Source of the DNA: Sphingomonas sp. S2M10 | GTDB taxonomy: Bacteria > Pseudomonadota > Alphaproteobacteria > Sphingomonadales > Sphingomonadaceae | Direction of reading: 5' to 3' | Length of the DNA: 64,000 nt | Assembly: GCF_012650175.1 (NCBI RefSeq) | Contig: NZ_JAAILI010000006.1 | Location: forward strand, 1-64,000 | In this document: piece after piece, positions 44,615 through 54,029 of the stretch | Numbering within the stretch: position 1 is the first letter of the stretch | Layout: every line of letters begins with the position of its first letter | Translations under genes and position numbers: made by a program | The notes under the pieces: generated by a model | What the model was told of the DNA's origin: nothing | What the model saw: the letters and a program-made list of their open reading frames with translations, nothing else | Databases searched by the model: none

Positions 44615-45154
44615 CTAGCTTGGTGTCTTCGGCGAATCCACTGGATAAAATGTATAGGACAAGGTGATCTCCTCCACGTCGCGCGCGTCGGGATCGTTCA
44701 GGATCTTCGGGTCGACGAAGAAGATCACCGGCATCCGCACGGTCTCGCCGGGCTGCAGCGTCTGCTGGGTGAAGCAGAAGCACTGGATCTTGGTGAAATA
44801 TTTGCCGACCTGCGCGGGCGTGACGTTGAACGTCGCGGTGCCGGTGAGCGGGCGGCTGGAGACATTGGTGGCGGTGAAGAAGGCCATGTCGCGGCCGCCG
44901 ATGTCGATCACGTCCTCGCGGCGCTCGGGGGCGAACTTCCAGGGCAGCTTCGGGCTGACATTGCTGTCGAACGCCACCGTGATCTTCTGGCCCGTGGCAC
45001 CGGGCGCGCGCAGGCCGCGCTGGGTGGTGCCGTTCAGGCCGGTCGCCTCGCAGAACATCCGGTAGAGCGGCACCGCGGCGAAGCCGAGCCCGGTCATGCC
45101 GCACACCAGCACGGCACCCATCAGGCCGACGCGCAGGTTGCGGCTGATCCTCAT
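44615..45154 (-). CDS. ctaG: Cytochrome c oxidase assembly protein CtaG (Cox11)
   Basis: A 179-residue copper chaperone that delivers copper to CuB of subunit I. One N-terminal membrane helix (about 8-28), then a periplasmic immunoglobulin-like domain with the copper motif KIQCFCFTQQTLQPGE and VPLYRMFCEATGLNGTTQ. ATG overlaps the stop of the small upstream orf (ATGA). The longer frame to 45226 lies over that orf and is not used. Confidence 0.94.
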   Translation of the reverse strand: MRISRNLRVGLMGAVLVCGMTGLGFAAVPLYRMFCEATGLNGTTQRGLRAPGATGQKITVAFDSNVSPKLPWKFAPERREDVIDIGGRDMAFFTATNVSSRPLTGTATFNVTPAQVGKYFTKIQCFCFTQQTLQPGETVRMPVIFFVDPKILNDPDARDVEEITLSYTFYPVDSPKTPS

Positions 45155-45321
45155 CCGCCGTGCCCGAGCTGCATCTTCACGATCGAGATGGCGAAGACGA
45201 GCAGCACGAAGCCGCCCAGTAGCCACGCCATCACCCGCGCGCGCGACCGCTGGCGCGCGCGGATCAGCTCCAGCTCCGCCGCCGGCGTCCGCAACACATC
45301 CTCTCCGCGTGAGTCGTTCAT
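45151..45321 (-). CDS. Small single-helix protein of the cox cluster (CoxF-like)
   Basis: A 56-residue protein with a charged N-terminal half ([28 protein letters not shown]) and one transmembrane helix ([21 protein letters not shown]). It overlaps ctaB upstream and ctaG downstream by four bases each (ATGA at both ends). Small orfs of this form at this place are conserved in alphaproteobacterial cox operons and are sometimes called CoxF. Role unknown; coupling suggests an assembly or accessory subunit. Confidence 0.8.
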   Translation of the reverse strand: MNDSRGEDVLRTPAAELELIRARQRSRARVMAWLLGGFVLLVFAISIVKMQLGHGG

Positions 45322-46235
45322 GCCACCCACCTGTCGATCACCAGCGCGCCGAATAGCACGAACAGATACAATATCGAGAATTTGAACAGCCGCTTTTCCG
45401 GGATCATACGGTCCCCGCCCTCGGCCTCCACGTCGGTGCGGCGGGTGGCGACCTGCACCGCCATGGCGAGGAAGATGCCCGACATCAAAGCGGCGGTGAG
45501 GCCATAGACCATGCCGCTCAGCCCCAGCGGCCAGGGCGCGGCGGCGGCGGCGATCATCGGCAGCGTATAGAGGCCGATCTGGATGCGCGTGGTGCGCTCG
45601 CCCGAGACGACCGGCAGCATCGGCACGCCGGCATTGGCGTAATCGGTCTTCACGAACAGCGCGAGCGCCCAGAAATGCGGCGGCGTCCACAGGAAGATCA
45701 GCGCGAACAGGAGGAGCGGCAGCGTCGCGACATCGCCCGTCGCGGCGGCCCAGCCGATCAGCGGCGGAAAGGCGCCAGCCGCGCCGCCGATCACGATGTT
45801 CTGCGGCGTGCGGCGCTTGAGCCAGATCGTGTAGACGAACACGTAGAACAGGATCGAGACCGCGAGGATCAGCGTCGCGACCAGGTTGATCGCGACATAC
45901 ATCAGCACCAGGCTGAACGCCGCAAGCCCCACGCCGAAGTGCAGCGCCGACTGGCGTTCCATCCGCCCGGCGGGCAGCGGCCGGCCCTGGGTGCGCTTCA
46001 TCTTGGCGTCGAGATCGGCCTCATACCATTGGTTGAGCGCGCCGGCCGCCCCCGCCCCCAGGGCGATGCACAGGATGGCGGTGAAGCCGAGCACCGGGTG
46101 GATCGGCACGGGGGCGGCGAGCATCCCGCACAGCCCGGTGAAGACGACCAGCGTCATCACCCGCGGCTTGGTGAGGGCAAGGAAATCGCGCCAATCGGCG
46201 GGCAATGCGGGATTGGCGTTGGTCACGGACATCAT
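45318..46235 (-). CDS. ctaB: Protoheme IX farnesyltransferase (heme o synthase)
   Basis: A 305-residue polytopic UbiA-superfamily prenyltransferase that converts heme b to heme o, precursor of heme a for the oxidase. [17 protein letters not shown], the first Asp-rich motif [24 protein letters not shown] and [30 protein letters not shown] are family signatures. About nine helices. Start double Met; either may be used. Confidence 0.95.
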   Translation of the reverse strand: MMSVTNANPALPADWRDFLALTKPRVMTLVVFTGLCGMLAAPVPIHPVLGFTAILCIALGAGAAGALNQWYEADLDAKMKRTQGRPLPAGRMERQSALHFGVGLAAFSLVLMYVAINLVATLILAVSILFYVFVYTIWLKRRTPQNIVIGGAAGAFPPLIGWAAATGDVATLPLLLFALIFLWTPPHFWALALFVKTDYANAGVPMLPVVSGERTTRIQIGLYTLPMIAAAAAPWPLGLSGMVYGLTAALMSGIFLAMAVQVATRRTDVEAEGGDRMIPEKRLFKFSILYLFVLFGALVIDRWVA

Positions 46236-46279
46236 CGTTCCCGATATACGGCGCGTCTCGGGCGGGCGAAAGAGGCCTG

Positions 46280-46564
46280 TCAGCCCAGCCGCTTGGCGTT
46301 GGCGCGCACCTTGCGGCGATAATGCTTCAGCGTCTTGCTCGCCTGCGCTTCCGGGGTGCTCCCGAGTCGGCCCGTGGCGGCGGCCACCTGCAGCTCCCAG
46401 GCGGCCTGCATCTTCTCCGCGACCATGCGCTGCGCCTCGGCGGTGGCGGCGGGGCCGCCGGCGGCGAGCTTGGTCAGCCGCATTCCGATCACCGTCGAAG
46501 CCTCAATGCCCAGCATCCAGCTATCGAGGCCGATCTTCATCCAGTCGGCATAAGGGGTACGCAT
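46280..46564 (-). CDS. Small conserved-type hypothetical protein in the cox cluster
   Basis: A 94-residue, helix-rich, basic protein ([37 protein letters not shown]...) between ctaD and cta[20 protein letters not shown] and [15 protein letters not shown] loosely resemble phasin-type amphipathic helices, but no family is claimed. The start at 46564 has GGAG at good distance. The ctaD terminator lies upstream of it, so it may have its own promoter. Confidence 0.65.
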   Translation of the reverse strand: MRTPYADWMKIGLDSWMLGIEASTVIGMRLTKLAAGGPAATAEAQRMVAEKMQAAWELQVAAATGRLGSTPEAQASKTLKHYRRKVRANAKRLG

Positions 46565-46681
46565 GGGGTGGTCTCCAGGGGTGACGTATCTGTCCGAACG
46601 CGCGAACGGTGCGTCCGGGGCCGGATATAGCATGCGGCCGTTACCAACTTCATCCGAAGAGCGACAAGGCGCGTACCGGCA

Positions 46682-46713
46682 AAGGAAAAGCCCCGGAGGT
46701 TTCCCTCCGGGGC
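46682..46713 (-). terminator. Rho-independent terminator after ctaD
   Basis: On the minus strand GCCCCGGAGG-GAAA-CCTCCGGGGC forms a perfect 10-bp stem (46713-46690) followed by TTTTCCTTT. It begins 25 bases after the ctaD stop. Its position implies that ctaC-ctaD form one unit and the assembly genes further on are partly separate. Confidence 0.88.
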
Positions 46714-46738
46714 GTCCGTTCGTCCAGCCCTGCCCGGA

Positions 46739-48391
46739 TCAGTCGATCTTGGGCAAGGTCTCGAACTGGTGGAAGGGCGGGGGGCTCGACAGCGTCCATT
46801 CGAGCGTGGTGGCGCCTTCGCCCCAGGGGTTGGCCTCCGCCTTCTTGCCGGCGAAGAGAGCGTAGAGGATGTTCACGAAGAACACCGCCATGCCCGCCGC
46901 CATGATCATGTAGCCGACGGTCGCGGTATGGTTCCAGTACGCATATTGGTCGGTATAGTCGGGGATGCGGCGCGGCATGCCCTGGAGCCCCAGGAAGTGC
47001 ATCGGGAAGAACAGCAGATTCACGCCGGCGAAGAACACCCAGAAGTGGATCTGGCCGAGCAGCTCGCTGTACATCTTGCCCGTCATCTTCGGGAACCAGT
47101 AATAGAAGCCCGCGAACAGGCTGAACACTGCACCCAGCGACAGCACATAGTGGAAGTGGGCGACGACGTAATAGGTGTCCTGCATATAGTCGTCGACGCC
47201 GCCATTGGCGAGCACGACGCCGGTCACGCCGCCGACGGTGAACATGAAGATGAAGCCGATCGCCCAGACCATCGGGGTCTTGAAGCTGATCGAGCCGCCC
47301 CACATCGTCGCGATCCAGGAGAAGATCTTCACGCCGGTGGGCACCGCGATCACCATCGTCGCGGCGGTGAAGTACATTTTCACCTGCACCGGCAGGCCGG
47401 TGGTGAACATGTGGTGCGCCCAGACGACGAAGCCGACCAGGCCGATCGCCACCATCGCATAGGCCATGCCGAGATAGCCGAACACCGGCTTGCGGCTGAA
47501 CGTCGCGATGATGTGGCTGATGATGCCGAAGCCCGGCAGGATCATGATGTACACTTCGGGGTGGCCGAAGAACCAGAACAGATGCTGGTAGAGCACCGGA
47601 TCGCCGCCATATTGCGGATCGTAGAAGGCGGTGCCGAAGTTACGATCGGTGATCAGCATGGTGATCGCCGCCGCCAGCACCGGCAGCGCCAGCAGCAGCA
47701 GGAAGGCGGTGACCAGCACCGACCAGGCGAACAGCGGCATCTTGTGCAGCGTCATGCCCGGCGCGCGCATGTTGAAGATCGTCGTGATGAAGTTGATCGC
47801 GCCGAGGATCGACGCCGCGCCCGCGAGGTGGAGCGAGAAGATCGCGAAATCGACCGAGGGCCCCGGCTCGCCATAGGTGGAGAGCGGCGCATAGACCGTC
47901 CAGCCGGTGCCGGCACCCACCCCGACGAAGGGCGAGAGCATCAGCAGGATGAAGCCCGCCACGGTCAGCCAGAAGGAAATGTTGTTCATCCGCGGGAAGG
48001 CCATGTCCGGCGCGCCGATCATGATCGGCACGAACCAGTTGCCGAAGCCGCCGATCATCGCCGGCATCACCATGAAGAACACCATGATCAGGCCGTGCGC
48101 GGTGATCAGCACGTTCCAGAAGTGCATCGCCTCGTCGAACGTGCCTTCGCCGTGCAGCTGGGCTACCCACCAGGGGAGGTATTGGATGCCCGGCTGCATC
48201 AGCTCGGCCCGCATGATGCCCGAGATCGCGCCGCCGATGATGCCGGCGATGATCGCGAAGATCAGGTAGAGCGTGCCGATGTCCTTGTGGTTGGTGGACA
48301 TGAACCAGCGGGCGAAGAAGCCCGGCTTGTGATCGGCGTCATGATGGTGCGCATCGTGCGCACCGGCGTAATGAAGCGCGGTATCGGTCAT
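46739..48391 (-). CDS. ctaD: Cytochrome c oxidase subunit I
   Basis: A 550-residue catalytic subunit of the aa3-type oxidase with 12 helices. Heme a/a3 and CuB ligands are visible: [38 protein letters not shown] (CuB His and cross-linked Tyr region), [12 protein letters not shown] (His pair) and [23 protein letters not shown]. It has the GWTVYAPLS and [14 protein letters not shown] segments typical of A-type oxidases. N-terminal His-rich leader ([16 protein letters not shown]) is notable. Follows ctaC by three bases. Confidence 0.98.
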   Translation of the reverse strand: MTDTALHYAGAHDAHHHDADHKPGFFARWFMSTNHKDIGTLYLIFAIIAGIIGGAISGIMRAELMQPGIQYLPWWVAQLHGEGTFDEAMHFWNVLITAHGLIMVFFMVMPAMIGGFGNWFVPIMIGAPDMAFPRMNNISFWLTVAGFILLMLSPFVGVGAGTGWTVYAPLSTYGEPGPSVDFAIFSLHLAGAASILGAINFITTIFNMRAPGMTLHKMPLFAWSVLVTAFLLLLALPVLAAAITMLITDRNFGTAFYDPQYGGDPVLYQHLFWFFGHPEVYIMILPGFGIISHIIATFSRKPVFGYLGMAYAMVAIGLVGFVVWAHHMFTTGLPVQVKMYFTAATMVIAVPTGVKIFSWIATMWGGSISFKTPMVWAIGFIFMFTVGGVTGVVLANGGVDDYMQDTYYVVAHFHYVLSLGAVFSLFAGFYYWFPKMTGKMYSELLGQIHFWVFFAGVNLLFFPMHFLGLQGMPRRIPDYTDQYAYWNHTATVGYMIMAAGMAVFFVNILYALFAGKKAEANPWGEGATTLEWTLSSPPPFHQFETLPKID

Positions 48392-48394
48392 GGC

Positions 48395-49501
48395 TCAGTT
48401 GCCCGTGTTGCCGGCGCCGGCGGGGTTCGCGGTCGCAGGCTGGTTGGACGGTGCCGGCGTGGCGGTGGCGTTGACGGCGGGTGCGGCTTCCGCAGCGTCG
48501 TTGGCGGCCGCGGCGTCGGTCGTGTCGTTGCCGATGGCGGTGGTGCTCGCCGGCTCTGCCGCGGCCCCCGGCATGGTGCCGCCCTTCGAGGCGACCCACT
48601 GCGCGAACTTGGCCGGGCTCACCGCCTCGACCGCGATCGGCATGAAGGCATGGCGCGCGCCGCACAGCTCGGAGCATTGCCCGAAATAGACGCCTTCCTT
48701 CTGGATGATGAAGCTCGTCTCGTTCAGGCGGCCGGGGATCGCGTCGAGCTTGATCCAGAAGGCGGGCATCGCCCAGCTGTGGATCACGTCCGTCGCGGTG
48801 GTGACCAGCCGGATCGGCACGCCCACCGGCAGCACCACGCGCTGGTCGGTGGCGAGCAGGCGGGGCCCGTCGGCATCGGTGCGATAGCGCTGATCCTTGC
48901 CGACCTGGTCGCCTTCCTTCAGCATGTTGGCGGTCAGCTGGATGTTGCCGTTGTCCGGATATTCATACGACCAGAACCACTGGTTGCCGATCGCCTTCAG
49001 CGTCACCGCATTCTTCGGCGCGGGCTTGAACTGCGCGGCGAGCAGCTTGATCGAGGGGATCGCGATCGCGACCAGGATCAGCACCGGGGCCAGCGTCCAG
49101 ACGATCTCGATCGCGGTGTTGTGGCTGGTGCGCGAGGGCGTGGGGTTGGCGGCGCGGCGGTAACGGACGATCACCCACACCAGCAGCACCAGCACGAAGA
49201 TCGAGATGATCGTGATCAGCGGCAGCAGGATGACGTTGTGGAACCAGTGCGCTTCCTGGCCGGTGGGGGTCACCTGCTGCTGGAGCGAGATGGCTTTGTC
49301 GATCGGCTCGCCGACTCCCGGCACCGCCTGGTGCAGCGGCTTGCCGGCGGCGTCGAGCGTCGGATCGGCGACCTTGGCCGCAGGAGCGGGTTGGGCTGCG
49401 GCAGCAGCAGGTGCGGCCGGGGCGGCGGGTTGCGCCAGCCCCGGGGAAGCGAAGGCCAGACCAGCGGCCAGCAGGATCGTCGGTACCAAGAAACTGCGCA
49501 T
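48395..49501 (-). CDS. ctaC: Cytochrome c oxidase subunit II
   Basis: A 368-residue subunit carrying the CuA centre that accepts electrons from cytochrome c. Signal peptide (to about residue 23), a long Ala/Pro-rich linker (24-45), two membrane helices (about 90-112 and 135-155) and a periplasmic cupredoxin domain with WFWSYEYPDNG, HSWAMPAFWIKLDAIPGRLNE and the CuA motif CSELCGARHAFM. The last 60 residues, after WVASKGGT, are a low-complexity Ala/Thr/Pro tail of no known function. First gene of the cox cluster, divergent from pyrE. Confidence 0.96.
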   Translation of the reverse strand: MRSFLVPTILLAAGLAFASPGLAQPAAPAAPAAAAAQPAPAAKVADPTLDAAGKPLHQAVPGVGEPIDKAISLQQQVTPTGQEAHWFHNVILLPLITIISIFVLVLLVWVIVRYRRAANPTPSRTSHNTAIEIVWTLAPVLILVAIAIPSIKLLAAQFKPAPKNAVTLKAIGNQWFWSYEYPDNGNIQLTANMLKEGDQVGKDQRYRTDADGPRLLATDQRVVLPVGVPIRLVTTATDVIHSWAMPAFWIKLDAIPGRLNETSFIIQKEGVYFGQCSELCGARHAFMPIAVEAVSPAKFAQWVASKGGTMPGAAAEPASTTAIGNDTTDAAAANDAAEAAPAVNATATPAPSNQPATANPAGAGNTGN

Positions 49502-49671
49502 AAGGTGTTGTCACCCCTCTCCAGGAACGCACAACCGGGGCATCCTAGCGGCCCTTTGAACCAAAGGTATAGCTGGGAAAAGGCCATGCTCAACCTTTTT
49601 CGCGTGCGGTTGCGGACGCCGCCACCGCCACTTAAAGGATCGTTCCACCGTTGACTTCAGGAGCCCAGACA

Positions 49672-50256
49672 TTGACCGGAGACGCCATCCTCGACGAATT
49701 TCGCGACGCAGGTGCGTTGCTTGAGGGGCATTTTATCCTGTCTTCGGGTTTGCGCTCTCCCGTATTTCTCCAGAAGATGCGGATCTTCGAGGATCCGGTC
49801 CGCACCGAGCGGGTGTGCGGCGCGCTGGGCACGCTGATTCGCGAGACGTTCGGGCAGGTCGACATGGTCGTATCCCCCGCGATCGGCGGGATTATCCCGG
49901 GCTATGAGACGGCGCGCGCGCTCGGCTGCAAGGCGGTGTTCGTCGAGCGCGAGGACGGCGAGTTCCAGCTGCGCCGCGGCTTCGAGATTCCCGAAGGTGC
50001 ACGTGTTGTGATGGTGGAGGACATTGTCACTACCGGGCTTTCCTCGCGCGAATGCATCGCGGCGATCCGCAAGCATCCCGGCACGCTGCTGGGGGCGGCG
50101 TGCATCGTCGATCGCTCGAACGGCAAGGCCGATGTCGGCGTGCCGCTGATCGCGCTGACCAAGCTCGACGTGCCCGCCTATCCGGCCGACCAGCTGCCGC
50201 CCGAACTGGCGGCGATCCCGGCGATCAAGCCGGGGAGCCGGGCGATCACCGCATGA
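49672..50256 (+). CDS. pyrE: Orotate phosphoribosyltransferase
   Basis: A 194-residue pyrimidine-synthesis enzyme making orotidine monophosphate. [43 protein letters not shown] and the PRPP loop [18 protein letters not shown] are present; [20 protein letters not shown] is the flexible loop. The start is a TTG at 49672 with AGGAG nine bases upstream; the more upstream TTG at 49651 would place that site inside the gene. Begins a run of overlapping genes. Confidence 0.93.
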   Translation: MTGDAILDEFRDAGALLEGHFILSSGLRSPVFLQKMRIFEDPVRTERVCGALGTLIRETFGQVDMVVSPAIGGIIPGYETARALGCKAVFVEREDGEFQLRRGFEIPEGARVVMVEDIVTTGLSSRECIAAIRKHPGTLLGAACIVDRSNGKADVGVPLIALTKLDVPAYPADQLPPELAAIPAIKPGSRAITA

Positions 50257-50981
50257 CGGGCAAGCTGCGCCTCGGGGTCAATATCGATCATGTCGCCACC
50301 GTGCGGAACGCGCGCGGCAGCGGCTATCCCGATCCGGTGCGCGCGGCGCTGCTCGCGGCCGAGGCGGGGGCGGACGGGATCACCGCGCATCTGCGCGAGG
50401 ATCGCCGCCACATCACCGATGCCGATATCGCCCGGCTCTCGGCCGAGCTGACCGTGCCGCTCAATCTGGAGATGGCGGCGACCGAGGAGATGCTCGCGAT
50501 CGCGCTGAAGCATCGCCCGCACGCGGTGTGCATCGTGCCCGAAAAGCGCGAGGAGCGGACCACCGAGGGTGGCCTGGATGCGGCCGGCATGTTCGATCTG
50601 CTCGCGCCCATGGTCGCCAAACTGCGCGACAACGGCAGCAGGGTCTCGCTGTTCATCGAGCCCGAGGCGCGCCAGATCGATGCGGCGATCCGGCTCGGCG
50701 CGCCCGTTGTCGAGCTGCACACCGGCCGCTATGCCGAGCTGGACGGCGACGCGCTGGCGGCGGAGCTGAAGCGGCTGTCCGACGCGGCGGCACTCGCCGC
50801 CCGCAACGGCATCGAGCCGCATGCGGGCCATGGCCTCACCTTCGACAACGTGCTGCCGATCGCCGCGATCCCGCAGGTGATGGAACTCAACATCGGCCAC
50901 TTTCTGATCGGCGAGGCGATCTTCGACGGTCTCGCCCCTGTGGTGCAGCGGATGCGCGCGCTGATGGACTCGGCACGGTGA
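50253..50981 (+). CDS. pdxJ: Pyridoxine 5'-phosphate synthase
   Basis: A 242-residue TIM-barrel enzyme forming the vitamin B6 ring. [18 protein letters not shown] (N-terminal His), [14 protein letters not shown] with the catalytic region, [45 protein letters not shown] and [10 protein letters not shown] and [14 protein letters not shown] complete it. ATG overlaps the pyrE stop (ATGA). Confidence 0.96.
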   Translation: MTGKLRLGVNIDHVATVRNARGSGYPDPVRAALLAAEAGADGITAHLREDRRHITDADIARLSAELTVPLNLEMAATEEMLAIALKHRPHAVCIVPEKREERTTEGGLDAAGMFDLLAPMVAKLRDNGSRVSLFIEPEARQIDAAIRLGAPVVELHTGRYAELDGDALAAELKRLSDAAALAARNGIEPHAGHGLTFDNVLPIAAIPQVMELNIGHFLIGEAIFDGLAPVVQRMRALMDSAR

Positions 50982-50985
50982 GAGC

Positions 50986-51396
50986 ATGATCCTCGGGCTC
51001 GGTTCGGACCTGTGCAACATCGAACGGATCCGCAAGTCGCTCGATCGGTACGGGCAGCGGTTCGAGCGGCGCGTGTTCACCGAGGTCGAGCTCGCCAAGG
51101 CCGCAAAGCGCCCGCACAATTATGCGCCGACGCTGGCCAAGCGCTTTGCGGCCAAGGAGGCATTTTCCAAGGCAGTCGGAACCGGGTTCAGCCGGGGTGT
51201 GTTCATGAAGGATATCGGCGTGGTTAATGCACCGTTCGGCGCACCCACGCTCGCGCTGACCGGCGGCGCCAAGGCGAGACTTGACGCCATGACGCCAGCG
51301 GGACACGTGGCCAGGGTGCATCTGACGCTCACGGATGATCTGCCCTGGGCGTTCGCGATGGTGATGATCGAGGCCGTGCCGGCGGAAAAGGAATGA
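50986..51396 (+). CDS. acpS: Holo-[acyl-carrier-protein] synthase
   Basis: A 136-residue phosphopantetheinyl transferase that activates acyl carrier protein. [29 protein letters not shown] contains the metal-binding Asp, and [18 protein letters not shown] the second acidic motif. Position after pdxJ and before lepB matches the usual alphaproteobacterial order. Four bases after pdxJ stop. Confidence 0.95.
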   Translation: MILGLGSDLCNIERIRKSLDRYGQRFERRVFTEVELAKAAKRPHNYAPTLAKRFAAKEAFSKAVGTGFSRGVFMKDIGVVNAPFGAPTLALTGGAKARLDAMTPAGHVARVHLTLTDDLPWAFAMVMIEAVPAEKE

Positions 51397-52289
51397 CGAT
51401 GGGGGTGGACGAACTGGTGTTGCGCAGCAAGCGGAGCGAGCGACGCCAGAGCGCCACCCGGCAAGGTACGGACTGGTGGGCTGAACTGCGCGGCATTTTC
51501 TGGCTGGTGCTGGGCGTGCTGGCCTTCCACAGCCTGATCGCGAAGCCCTTCTATATCCCGTCGGAATCGATGCTGCCGAACCTGCGGGTGGGCGACCAGC
51601 TGATCGTCAGCAAATATCCCTATGGCTATTCCTTCGTCACCCCGACCTTCCACCTGCTGCCGCCCATTCCCGGGCGCATTCTCGGACGCCTCCCGGCGCG
51701 CGGCGACATCGTCATCGTCACCCCGCCCCAGCACAGCACCGACTATATCAAGCGCGTGATCGGCCTGCCCGGCGATACCATCGCCGTGCGCGACGGCATG
51801 GTCTGGCTCAACGGCAAGCAGGTCGCGCGTGAACCGCTGGGCGAACGGCTGGTGCCGATCGACGGCAATACGCGCTGCGATCCCGATCCGGAACGGGGAG
51901 GGTCCAGCTTCTATGCGGGCCGCCGCGTGGTGCACCAGGGCAAGGCCTATTGCAGCCTCACCCTGTTCCGCGAGACGCTGCCGAACGGCGCCAGCTACGA
52001 CATCGCCGATCTGGGCGATTCCGCAGGCGACAATTTCCCGCCGACCGTCGTGCCGAAGGACCATGTGTTCCTGATGGGCGACAACCGCGACAACAGCGCG
52101 GACAGCCGCTTCGCCCTCGATCAGGGCGGACTGGGGGGGGCGGTGCCGTGGGAAAATATCGGTGGCCGCGCCGAATTCATCACTTTTTCGCGCGACGGCT
52201 CGTCCACCTGGAACCCGCTGACGTGGTTCACGGGTTTCCGTGGGGATCGGTTCGGCATTTCGCTGCACCCTACCCACGAGGAACAATGA
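51393..52289 (+). CDS. lepB: Signal peptidase I
   Basis: A 298-residue membrane peptidase that cleaves signal peptides of exported proteins. One N-terminal helix (about 32-50), Ser nucleophile in [16 protein letters not shown], Lys general base in [16 protein letters not shown], and the [12 protein letters not shown] box. An inserted cysteine-containing loop ([16 protein letters not shown]...KAYCSL) is typical of the alphaproteobacterial form. ATG overlaps the acpS stop (ATGA); a second ATG two codons later is possible. Confidence 0.96.
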   Translation: MTMGVDELVLRSKRSERRQSATRQGTDWWAELRGIFWLVLGVLAFHSLIAKPFYIPSESMLPNLRVGDQLIVSKYPYGYSFVTPTFHLLPPIPGRILGRLPARGDIVIVTPPQHSTDYIKRVIGLPGDTIAVRDGMVWLNGKQVAREPLGERLVPIDGNTRCDPDPERGGSSFYAGRRVVHQGKAYCSLTLFRETLPNGASYDIADLGDSAGDNFPPTVVPKDHVFLMGDNRDNSADSRFALDQGGLGGAVPWENIGGRAEFITFSRDGSSTWNPLTWFTGFRGDRFGISLHPTHEEQ

Positions 52290-53383
52290 GCAACGATCCG
52301 CTGGAGTCCGCGCACGTCCGCGTCGTGCGCGAACCGGGCCCGAACGAATTTCGCGATCCCGAAACCCGCGCCGAGTTGAAGAAGGCGGCCGTCTGGCTGG
52401 GCATGGCGGTGGGCATCGCGCTCATCGTGCTGCTGGTCCAGCCGCTGCTGATCATCTTCGGCGGCCTCGTCTTCGCGTCGATGCTCGACGGTGGCGCGCG
52501 GCTGATCGGCAAGGTGTTGCCGATCCCGCGCGGCCTGCGGATCGCGCTGGTGCTGCTGCTGGTCTTCGCCTTTTTCGGCCTCGTCTTCTACCGCACGGGC
52601 ATGCAGATCGCCGACCAGGCCGAGCAGTTGCGCACCACGCTGGAGACGCAGGCCAACCGCGTCGCGCGCTGGGCATCGGACATGGGGCTGATGCCCGGCC
52701 GGTCGGACCTCAACGGGCTGATCCGCGAGGGGCTGGGTTCGATCGGGCGGCTCACCACTGCGGTCGGCACCGCGATCGGCGCGGTCACCAGCATGATCAT
52801 GATCCTGATCATCGGCCTGTTCATCGCCCTCGACCCCCGCATCTACGAGCGCGGGCTGCAATGGATGGTGCCGCTGGACCGGCGCCACGCCTTCGCCCAC
52901 ATGCTCGGCGGCATGGCGACGACGATGCGGCGGCTGCTTGCCGGACGCCTGCTCGGCATGGCGTTCGAAGGCGTGCTGACCTGGATCCTGCTCAGCGTCG
53001 TGGGCGTGCCGATGGCGCTGCTGCTCGGCATCATCACCGGCGTGCTGGCGTTCATCCCCAATGTGGGCGCGATCATCTCCGGCGTGCTGATGGCGGCGGT
53101 GGGGTTCAGCGCGGGCCAGGAAACCGGCATCTGGGCGCTGGTCATCTATTTCGCCGTGCAGAATTTCGACGGCTATGTGGTGATCCCGATGGTCGCCAAG
53201 CGCACGGTCGACCTGCCGCCGGCGCTGACCTTGTCGTCGCAGATTCTGGCGAGCACGCTGTTCGGCATCCTCGGACTGGCGCTGGCCGATCCGATGGTGG
53301 CGATGATCAAGGTGGCGCTGGAGAGCAATGCGCGGCTGAACGGCAAGAAGCCCAAAAGCGACGACGACAGCGACAAGGACTGA
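52286..53383 (+). CDS. AI-2E family permease
   Basis: A 365-residue polytopic membrane protein of the AI-2E/TqsA-PerM family with about eight helices. AVWLGMAVGIALIVLLVQPLLIIFGGLVFASMLDG near the N-terminus, then GMAFEGVLTWILLSVVGVPMALLLGIITGVLAFIPNVGAIISG and the C-terminal NFDGYVVIPMVAKRTVDLPPALTLSSQI are the family pattern. Substrates of most members are unknown; autoinducer export should not be assumed. The C-terminus is charged (KKPKSDDDSDKD). ATG overlaps lepB stop. Confidence 0.88.
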   Translation: MSNDPLESAHVRVVREPGPNEFRDPETRAELKKAAVWLGMAVGIALIVLLVQPLLIIFGGLVFASMLDGGARLIGKVLPIPRGLRIALVLLLVFAFFGLVFYRTGMQIADQAEQLRTTLETQANRVARWASDMGLMPGRSDLNGLIREGLGSIGRLTTAVGTAIGAVTSMIMILIIGLFIALDPRIYERGLQWMVPLDRRHAFAHMLGGMATTMRRLLAGRLLGMAFEGVLTWILLSVVGVPMALLLGIITGVLAFIPNVGAIISGVLMAAVGFSAGQETGIWALVIYFAVQNFDGYVVIPMVAKRTVDLPPALTLSSQILASTLFGILGLALADPMVAMIKVALESNARLNGKKPKSDDDSDKD

Positions 53384-53387
53384 GCCG

Positions 53388-54029
53388 ATGCTGGTGCTGC
53401 ACGACTATTTCCGCTCCTCGGCGGGGTATCGGGTGCGGATCGCACTCAACCTGAAGGGCGTGGACTATGTGCGGCACGAGCTGCCCCTGCTGGAAAATGC
53501 CCAGCGCAGCCCCGAGCATCTCGCGCGCAATCCGCAAGGATTGGTGCCCGCGCTGGAGGCGGAGGGCCATGTGTTCACCCAGAGCCTGGCGATCCTAGAC
53601 TGGCTCGACGCGCGCTATCCCGAGCCGCGGCTGATCCCGGCCGATGCGGTCGCGCGGGCGGATGCGCTGGCGCGCGCGATGGTGATCGGCATGGACGTGC
53701 ACCCGATCAACAATCTGCGGGTGATGCGCTATCTGGAGCAGCGGCTCGAGGCCGATGCGGATGCCCGGTCGGCCTGGACCGCGCACTGGATGACCGAGGG
53801 GCTCACCGCGCTGGAGGCGATGGTGCGCGCCGCCGGTGGTGCCGGGCCGTTCCTCGGCGGGGCCGCGCCCGATGTCGCCGACTGTTTCTTGGTCCCGCAA
53901 CTGTTCAACGCCCGTCGCTTCGCCGTTCCGCTGGATGCCTATCCCCTGTTGCTGCAGGCGGAAGCGGCGGCGCTCGCCCATCCCGCCTTCGCTGCGGCCC
54001 ATCCGGACAAAGTCGCCCCGAATGCTTGA
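53388..54029 (+). CDS. maiA: Maleylacetoacetate isomerase (zeta-class GST)
   Basis: A 213-residue glutathione transferase of zeta class. LHDYFRSSAGYRVRIALNLKGVDY has the SSxxxRVRIAL glutathione site typical of maleylacetoacetate isomerase in tyrosine degradation; NPQGLVPALEAEGHVFTQSLAILDWLD follows, then the helical domain with HPINNLRV. hmgA and fahA are not adjacent, so the pathway role is inferred from the family. Confidence 0.87.
   Translation: MLVLHDYFRSSAGYRVRIALNLKGVDYVRHELPLLENAQRSPEHLARNPQGLVPALEAEGHVFTQSLAILDWLDARYPEPRLIPADAVARADALARAMVIGMDVHPINNLRVMRYLEQRLEADADARSAWTAHWMTEGLTALEAMVRAAGGAGPFLGGAAPDVADCFLVPQLFNARRFAVPLDAYPLLLQAEAAALAHPAFAAAHPDKVAPNA

Noticed and set aside
52286..53383. 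Autoinducer-2 exporter
   Set aside because: Family membership is clear, but most AI-2E members do not move AI-2 and there is no quorum-sensing context here.
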